DNA of 12,172 bases. Origin: Burkholderiales bacterium (GTDB lineage: Bacteria > Pseudomonadota > Gammaproteobacteria > Burkholderiales > UBA11063). Within the stretch, counting starts at the first letter, position 1; every line of letters starts with the position of its first letter. The notes beneath the pieces were generated by a model. That model made no database searches, was not told where the DNA came from, and saw nothing but the letters and a program-made list of their open reading frames with translations. Both the position numbers and the translations under genes were made by a program. Location: contig JAPJMP010000129.1 of assembly GCA_026461645.1 (NCBI GenBank), positions 1 through 12,172 on the forward strand, given 5' to 3'. This document shows, piece by piece, positions 7,454 through 12,172 of this stretch.

Positions 7454-9117
7454 TTGTTTTTCTCCAACCAAGTGTTTTTTAAATCCACAATTTTATTAAA
7501 AATTGGTGCTAACGGTTTACTATCATAGCGATCAGCAATAAAATATCCAATCCGTTCAAATTGTAAGCGCGTTTCGGGTTGAACTTTTGTTGCATCAGGT
7601 TCGATTAAAGCATTAATCTCTACCAATGAATTATGATTAAAATCACTTATCTCGCCATGTGGTCGTGCCGTAGTAAATAAACGATCGTACATTCTTAATT
7701 TAACTGGTAAGGCAAGAGTGCAACTTACCCAGTGAATCACCCCTTTAACTTTCCGCCCTTGAGGGTTGGCGCCTAAAGTTAATGGATCAAGTGAACATTT
7801 TAATTCAATAATTTCATTCGCATTATTTTTAATCACCTGTTCACATTTTATAATATAACTATGGCGTAAACGTATTTCTTTGCCTGGAGCTAAACGTTGC
7901 CAATTTTCAATCGGCCGCTCCATGAAATCACTTTGCTCAATATAAATTTCTTTAGTTAAAGTAAGTTCGCGCTCACCGTGAAGTGCTTGATGCTGATGAA
8001 AAGGTACTGATTTACTTTTAGTAGTAGCATCAAAATTAATTAAAGTAATTTTTAAGGGTTTAATCACCGCCATTACTCGAATTGCTTCATTTTCTAATTC
8101 TTCGCGAATGGCATTTTCTAAAAATTCAAAATCGATAATATTAGGCGATTTTGATACTCCGCAGCGTTGTGCAAACAGTTTAATCCCATTGGCGGTATAA
8201 CCACGGCGGCGCATTCCGGAAATGGTCGGCAGACGTGGATCATTCCAACCGCTAACAACTTTTTCTTGAATTAATTGATTTAATTTTCTTTTGCTAGTTA
8301 CAGTGTAGAGTAATTCTAAGCGCGAAAATTCAATTTGTTGAGGATGACACGGCAGTAATTTAGCTGCATATAAATGGGCTACTATCCAATCATATAAAGG
8401 ACGATGATCCTCAAATTCTAACGAACAACAAGAATGGGTAATTGACTCTAATGCATCTGAAATGCAATGAGTATAATCATACATTGGATAAATACACCAT
8501 TTATCTCCAGTGCGAATATGGTGTGCTCTTTTAATGCGATAAATAACCGGATCACGTAAATTGATATTAGGTGAACTCATATCAATTTTTAAGCGTAATG
8601 TTTTACTTCCGTCAGCATATTTGCCTAGTTTCATATTATTAAATAATTCTAAATTTTCAGCAACGCTGCGATTGCGATTGGGGCTATTAACTCCATCCTC
8701 AGTGTAAGTGCCACGATATTGCTTCATTTGATTAGCATCAAGATCGCAAACATAGGCAAGGCCATTATTAATAAAAAATAAAGCAAAATCATATAGTTGA
8801 TCAAAATAATCAGAAGCATATTTAGCCTTGTCATGCCACTGAAACCCAAGCCATTTTATATCTTCTTGAATGCTGTTGACAAACTCAGCATTTTCTTTTT
8901 CTGGATTAGTATCATCAAATCTTAAGTTACATTCACCATTAAATTCTGCCGCCAAGCCAAAATTAATGCAAATTGCTTTGGCGTGACCAATATGCAAATA
9001 GCCATTTGGTTCTGGTGGAAAACGAGTAACAATGTGAGTATGTTTGCCTGATTTTAAGTCTTCTTCAATAATATTTTTAATAAAATTAGGTGCGCTTTTA
9101 ATTTTTTCATTGTTCAT
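7450..9117 (-). CDS. glnS: Glutaminyl-tRNA synthetase
   Basis: Class I synthetase that charges tRNA(Gln). It has 555 residues, against 554 in E. coli. The catalytic domain begins with [15 protein letters not shown] (HIGH at residues 42-45) and includes LRFDDTNP near 65-72, typical of GlnRS rather than GluRS. The acceptor-binding region has [16 protein letters not shown] near 229-244, and the second ATP motif reads TSKRK at 274-278, where most relatives have MSKRK. Two C-terminal beta-barrels for the anticodon follow, ending with [15 protein letters not shown]. The ATG at 9117 has AGGA about 11 bases upstream, a rather long spacing. It follows def by 25 bases and overlaps the hydrolase start. 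A GlnRS means the cell need not rely solely on the Glu-tRNA(Gln) amidotransferase route. Confidence 0.97.
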   Translation of the reverse strand: MNNEKIKSAPNFIKNIIEEDLKSGKHTHIVTRFPPEPNGYLHIGHAKAICINFGLAAEFNGECNLRFDDTNPEKENAEFVNSIQEDIKWLGFQWHDKAKYASDYFDQLYDFALFFINNGLAYVCDLDANQMKQYRGTYTEDGVNSPNRNRSVAENLELFNNMKLGKYADGSKTLRLKIDMSSPNINLRDPVIYRIKRAHHIRTGDKWCIYPMYDYTHCISDALESITHSCCSLEFEDHRPLYDWIVAHLYAAKLLPCHPQQIEFSRLELLYTVTSKRKLNQLIQEKVVSGWNDPRLPTISGMRRRGYTANGIKLFAQRCGVSKSPNIIDFEFLENAIREELENEAIRVMAVIKPLKITLINFDATTKSKSVPFHQHQALHGERELTLTKEIYIEQSDFMERPIENWQRLAPGKEIRLRHSYIIKCEQVIKNNANEIIELKCSLDPLTLGANPQGRKVKGVIHWVSCTLALPVKLRMYDRLFTTARPHGEISDFNHNSLVEINALIEPDATKVQPETRLQFERIGYFIADRYDSKPLAPIFNKIVDLKNTWLEKNK

Positions 9118-9142
9118 TATTATTTAAATCCTAAGTAAAGAA

Positions 9143-9652
9143 TTAGAATTGCTTAATATAATCTGTATCACCAACTCTTAGTGGTAATAAAATTCCATTC
9201 AAATGATCATTTTCATGCTGTAATACTTTGGCTAAAAAATCACAGGCAACAGCTTCAATAAAATTACCAGCGTAATCATAGTAGGAATATTTAATTTTTG
9301 CCGCACGCATTACTTTTTGCCGATAATTAGGGACGGATAAACAGCCTTCTTCTAATAATGTAGTTTCCTCTCCAATCGGAGTAATAACTGGATTTATTAA
9401 TACTAGAAATGGCTGCGGTTCTTTAATTAAATCTTTATAGCGTGGATTTGAATTTTCATATTCAATACAAAAAATACGTTTTAAATAACCGATTTGTGGC
9501 GCAGATAAACCTACTCCTGTTTTTGCCTTTTGGGTATCACGTAAATCAGTTATAATAGCATGTAACTCTTTAGTGCCAAACTCATGTTTTTGCACAGGCG
9601 AACTTATTTGGGTGAGCAACTCATCACCAATTGTTAAAACTTCTCTAATCAT
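9143..9652 (-). CDS. def: Peptide deformylase
   Basis: Metalloenzyme that removes the formyl group from the N-terminus of new proteins. Counting from the ATG at 9652 the product has 169 residues, normal for the family. The three motifs are complete: GVGLSAPQIG at 46-55, EGCLSVP with the metal-binding Cys104, and QHENDHLNG with His146, catalytic Glu147 and His150. I choose 9652 because MIREVLTIGDELL is where relatives begin. An ATG five codons upstream (9667) is the alternative; neither has a good ribosome site. The promoter candidate at 9686-9715 would leave a leader of about 12 or 27 bases for the two starts. glnS follows after 25 bases and is probably cotranscribed. The usual partner fmt is not adjacent. 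Confidence 0.94.
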   Translation of the reverse strand: MIREVLTIGDELLTQISSPVQKHEFGTKELHAIITDLRDTQKAKTGVGLSAPQIGYLKRIFCIEYENSNPRYKDLIKEPQPFLVLINPVITPIGEETTLLEEGCLSVPNYRQKVMRAAKIKYSYYDYAGNFIEAVACDFLAKVLQHENDHLNGILLPLRVGDTDYIKQF

Positions 9653-9672
9653 ATAGTTTAATACCATTCAAA

Positions 9673-9715
9673 TTTTGCTGTTCATATTATACAGCAAAAG
9701 AGGTTAATTATACAA
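9673..9715 (-). promoter_or_regulatory. Putative def promoter with -10 inside an inverted repeat
   Basis: On the minus strand TTGTAT (9710-9715) and a perfect TATAAT (9686-9691) are 18 bases apart, giving a start near 9679. The -10 lies in the centre of a perfect 9-base inverted repeat, TTTTGCTGT (9673-9681) and ACAGCAAAA (9691-9699), with nine bases between arms. This could be an operator covering the promoter; as RNA it could fold only in readthrough transcripts from the SDR gene. Confidence 0.4.
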
Positions 9716-9747
9716 CACCAACCACTATGATATCGGTGAGAAAAATT

Positions 9748-10545
9748 TTATGGTTGCGCCTTCGCAGTTTTGCGTTTAACCATTGTAGGCCCAGCTTGGC
9801 AAGTTGGCATAATCATAACTTCTGCTAAATTGACATGACTTGGAGCATTAGCACAGTAAACAATTAAATCAGCTATATCTTGTGGAAGAAGTGGATCAAT
9901 ATTAGCATAAACACTGTCAGCTTTTTCCTGATCACCATAAAATCTAACCGCACTAAACTCGGTATTTAATAAACCTGGAGCAATTAAGGTAACTTTAATA
10001 TTTTTTTCAATACACTCCTGACGTAGTGCTGTCGAAAAAGCTTGTACCGCTGCTTTGGTGGCGCAGTATACCGTACCATTAGCATACGGCATTATTCCAG
10101 CGATCGAACCTATATTAATAATGTGGCCACTATTTTGCTTATACATAATATTTAAGGTTTGTTGTGCAACATAAAGTAAACCTTTAAGATTAGTATCAAT
10201 CATTGTGTTCCAATCACCTGCCTTGGAATTAACGAAATGATCTAAACCTAAGGATAATCCTGCATTATTAACTAAAACATCGATGCTTTTAAACGCATCT
10301 GGGAGTGTAGCAAAAAAATCTTTTACTCCGGCTAAATCAGTAACATCTAATTGGTGACAGTAAACTTGCACTTGATGTTGTTGTTGTAACTGCTCTTTTA
10401 AAATATTAAGTCGCTCAATTCTTCTGGCAACTAAAATGATTTTAGCGCCATAAGAGGCAAACAATTGAGCGCAGGATTTTCCAATTCCACTACTAGCTCC
10501 GGTGATTAAAACTGTTTTATTGGCTAAACGATTAGCATTTATCAT
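9748..10545 (-). CDS. Short-chain dehydrogenase/reductase, YdfG-like
   Basis: NAD(P)-dependent oxidoreductase of the classical SDR family, 265 residues, cytoplasmic. The Rossmann motif TGASSGIG is at 15-22, followed by ARR at 40-42, where an arginine after the second strand suggests NADP(H) preference. Then come NNAG at 93-96, catalytic Asn119, Ser147, Tyr160 and Lys164 (YxxxK). The second half, with APGLLNTEFSAVRFYGD, the stretch APSHVNLAEVMIMPT and a basic tail, resembles E. coli YdfG, an NADP-dependent 3-hydroxy acid (serine, allo-threonine, malonic semialdehyde) dehydrogenase. The exact substrate is inference. The N-terminus is about eight residues longer than YdfG. The ATG at 10545 has GAGG 7 bases upstream. 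An 80-base gap with a promoter candidate separates it from def, so it is likely its own unit. Confidence 0.92.
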   Translation of the reverse strand: MINANRLANKTVLITGASSGIGKSCAQLFASYGAKIILVARRIERLNILKEQLQQQHQVQVYCHQLDVTDLAGVKDFFATLPDAFKSIDVLVNNAGLSLGLDHFVNSKAGDWNTMIDTNLKGLLYVAQQTLNIMYKQNSGHIINIGSIAGIMPYANGTVYCATKAAVQAFSTALRQECIEKNIKVTLIAPGLLNTEFSAVRFYGDQEKADSVYANIDPLLPQDIADLIVYCANAPSHVNLAEVMIMPTCQAGPTMVKRKTAKAQP

Positions 10546-10711
10546 TTGTTACCTCATTAAAAAATAATTTTCATTTATTTACTCATGTTAAGTAAACATT
10601 TATTCTTATCGTAAATTGCTAAACAAATATAAGTCCTAGTTTATTCTTATATTTAATTGTAAAATTGAACTATAGCAGTAAAATAAATGATATCCTAAGA
10701 TGAGTAAAGCA

Positions 10712-10720
10712 TGGTATACT
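10712..10720 (+). promoter_or_regulatory. Putative extended -10 promoter upstream of the SulP gene
   Basis: TGGTATACT is an extended -10 (TG, one base, TATACT). It would give a leader of about 175 bases. A second candidate, TATAAT at 10862-10867, lies much closer but lacks a convincing -35. Which one is used cannot be decided by reading. Confidence 0.33.
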
Positions 10721-10794
10721 ATAATAAATTATTCACATTTGATTATATCATGATTATACTTCAGGCTTTAGTGAAAATAAAATCTCAAATGACC

Positions 10795-10856
10795 ATTGCA
10801 CCAAGTTGTAACAATGAGTAATTTACTAATGGATGGCAGCTAATATGTGGTGCAAT
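10795..10856 (+). repeat. Perfect 9-base inverted repeat in the SulP leader
   Basis: ATTGCACCA (10795-10803) and TGGTGCAAT (10848-10856) are exact reverse complements separated by 44 bases. In RNA from the upstream promoter they would close a stem around a 44-base loop; in DNA they could be paired protein-binding half sites. The right arm ends five bases before the TATAAT at 10862. Confidence 0.55.
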
Positions 10857-10902
10857 TATTGTATAATATTGGGTAATTAACTATTTAATGTGAGGAAGAT
10901 AA

Positions 10903-12172
10903 ATGCGTTCATGGCTAAATTTTGATTTTAATTATTTCATTAATGAATTAAAACCAATGTTTAAAAAGCAATATCTGAGTGATGATATTTTTGCCGGACT
11001 AACAGTTGCTTGTGTTGCGATTCCTTTATCTTTAGCTGTAGCTATGGCATCGCATATGGAGCCTGGAGTTGGCTTAATTTCAGCCATCATTGGTAGTATA
11101 ATTGCCGCATTTTTTGGTGGTACACGCTTGGCAGTAACGGGACCTGCTGCAGCAATGGCGGTACTAATTGCTAGTTGTGTAGAAACTTTTGGTGTTAGCG
11201 GACTATTAGTAATAGGGCTTATTTGTGGTTTTTTACAGTTAATGGTTGGCTTATTAGGCTTGGGACGCTTTGCTAAATTAGTTCCTTTACCAGTAATCTC
11301 AGCATTTACCGCCGGAATTGGCTTTATAATTTTTATTGGACAATTGCCTAAAGCTCTGCAACTACCAACGCCTGATCAAAATGATGTATTGGGGGTAATT
11401 AGTCATATTGGAACCTACATTCTAAATATGAATCCAATGGCATTTGTACTAGCTTTAATTACAGTTATCATTTTAAAAGTGCTACCGCGCTATTTTCCTA
11501 AGCTTCCAACACCATTAATTGCAGTAGCAATACCAACGGCCATAGTTTATTTTGGTCATTTAAATAGCATAACTTTAGTTGGAATTATTCCGCATCATTT
11601 GTCCTTGCCACATTTACCCAATTTTACTGAAATTAATGATTGGCCAACTCTAATTAGTAGTTCACTTGAAGTGTTTGTTTTAGCTTCTTTGGAAACGCTT
11701 TTATCGTCAAGCGCTGTTGATAATATGGGTAAAGGTGACTTACATAACTCAAATCAGGAGTTAATTGGTCAAGGAATGGCTAATTTAGGAGTAACTTTGT
11801 TTGGGGGATTGCCAGTTACTGGTGTAATTGCTCGCTCTTCAGTTAATATTGCAGCAGGAGCTAAAACCAGACGCTCACCAATAATTCATGCTTTAGCCAT
11901 TTTAGCGGTGGTTTACTTTTGCCCGCAATTAGTGGAAATGATTCCGGTTGCTGCTTTAGCTGGAATTTTACTTGCTGCAGCAATGTCAATGATGAATATT
12001 AAGGAGATAGTCGAATTTTGGAAAACAGATAAATCAGAAGTTATAATTTATATAATTACTTTTATTATGATTGTATCTACCGATTTAATTGATGGAGTTA
12101 AAGCCGGTATTATTGTTGCCTTCGTTATTGTTGGAATTAGAATGCTGCAAACTAAATCATCGGTGAAACTAT
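10903..12172 (+). CDS. SulP-family anion transporter (3' end outside window)
   Basis: Integral membrane transporter of the SulP/SLC26 family, which carries sulfate, bicarbonate or dicarboxylates by proton or sodium coupling. The frame is open for 423 codons from the ATG at 10903, which has a strong GAGGAAG ribosome site, to the right edge. Signatures seen: AIPLSLAVAMAS in the first membrane segment (about 40-51), FFGGTRLAVTGPAAAMA around 70-86 (the central half-helix motif), HNSNQEL at 281-287, and LFGGLPVTGVIAR at 299-311. What is seen covers most of the membrane domain; a cytoplasmic STAS domain, usual in the family, would lie beyond the window. The N-terminal part recalls bacterial SulP proteins tied to bicarbonate uptake or carbonic anhydrase, but the substrate is not decided. 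It diverges from the SDR gene. Confidence 0.93.
   Translation, partial: MRSWLNFDFNYFINELKPMFKKQYLSDDIFAGLTVACVAIPLSLAVAMASHMEPGVGLISAIIGSIIAAFFGGTRLAVTGPAAAMAVLIASCVETFGVSGLLVIGLICGFLQLMVGLLGLGRFAKLVPLPVISAFTAGIGFIIFIGQLPKALQLPTPDQNDVLGVISHIGTYILNMNPMAFVLALITVIILKVLPRYFPKLPTPLIAVAIPTAIVYFGHLNSITLVGIIPHHLSLPHLPNFTEINDWPTLISSSLEVFVLASLETLLSSSAVDNMGKGDLHNSNQELIGQGMANLGVTLFGGLPVTGVIARSSVNIAAGAKTRRSPIIHALAILAVVYFCPQLVEMIPVAALAGILLAAAMSMMNIKEIVEFWKTDKSEVIIYIITFIMIVSTDLIDGVKAGIIVAFVIVGIRMLQTKSSVKL

Larger units (their letters stand above)
10546..10902. other. Divergent intergenic region between SDR gene and SulP gene
   Basis: About 357 AT-rich bases without a credible protein gene. Near the SDR side are two overlapping short palindromes, TTTACT / AGTAAA (10578-10583, 10591-10596) and ATGTT / AACAT (10585-10589, 10595-10599), possible operator sites in the SDR leader. 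On the SulP side are an extended -10 (10712-10720), a second TATAAT (10862-10867), a 9-base inverted repeat with arms 44 bases apart (10795-10803, 10848-10856), and a strong ribosome site GAGGAAG (10892-10898). Between about 10610 and 10700 I see nothing definite. Confidence 0.55.

Noticed and set aside
9716..9738. CACCAA / TCGGTG hairpin between the SDR gene and def as a terminator
   Set aside because: The stem is only six pairs including a G-T pair, the loop is 11 bases, and the following T-rich stretch is interrupted.
10700..10753. A 17-codon frame from ATGAGTAAA in the gap before SulP
   Set aside because: No ribosome site, and the extended -10 candidate lies inside it; too short and featureless to call.
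1..12172. A mobile element, CRISPR array, defence system or new gene cluster
   Set aside because: Every long frame is accounted for by a recognisable family, and most genes are housekeeping. I found no transposase, integrase, terminal inverted repeats, target-site duplications, spaced repeats, tRNA or rRNA by reading.

Overview
The window is ordinary chromosomal sequence from an AT-rich bacterium, roughly two-thirds A+T by eye. The gene types point to the Gammaproteobacteria: the order rpsP-rimM-trmD-rplS, the pair rpmB-rpmG, a bacterial GlnRS, a cysteine-free L33, an MdfA-like drug/proton antiporter and a YdfG-like dehydrogenase. I cannot name the genus. The NADP isocitrate dehydrogenase is of the eukaryote-like homodimeric type, not the E. 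coli type, which is the most informative taxonomic oddity.

Layout from left to right. A TSUP-family membrane permease lies on the minus strand (66-860). After a 395-base promoter-bearing gap come rpmB and rpmG on the plus strand, the latter only 51 codons. These converge on the minus-strand operon rpsP-rimM-trmD-rplS (3717 down to 1767), and two back-to-back hairpin terminators separate the two units. A 319-base divergent gap leads to a plus-strand MdfA-like MFS exporter (4037-5236), which converges on minus-strand icd (5254-6477). Upstream of icd is a minus-strand cluster read as def, glnS and an alpha/beta hydrolase (9652 down to 6581), preceded by a YdfG-like short-chain dehydrogenase (9748-10545). 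After another divergent gap of 357 bases, a SulP-family anion transporter starts at 10903 on the plus strand and runs off the right edge with its C-terminal part missing.

Functionally this is mostly translation: ribosomal proteins L28, L33, S16 and L19, 16S maturation by RimM, tRNA m1G37 methylation by TrmD, tRNA(Gln) charging, and removal of the N-terminal formyl group. Central metabolism (isocitrate to 2-oxoglutarate) and three unrelated transporters complete it. I find no insertion sequence, phage gene, CRISPR array, tRNA, rRNA or toxin-antitoxin pair, and no candidate for a new multi-gene system. The observations worth a second look are regulatory: inverted repeats at the def, SulP, TSUP and SDR promoters. 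A few protein-level departures from family norms are also listed.
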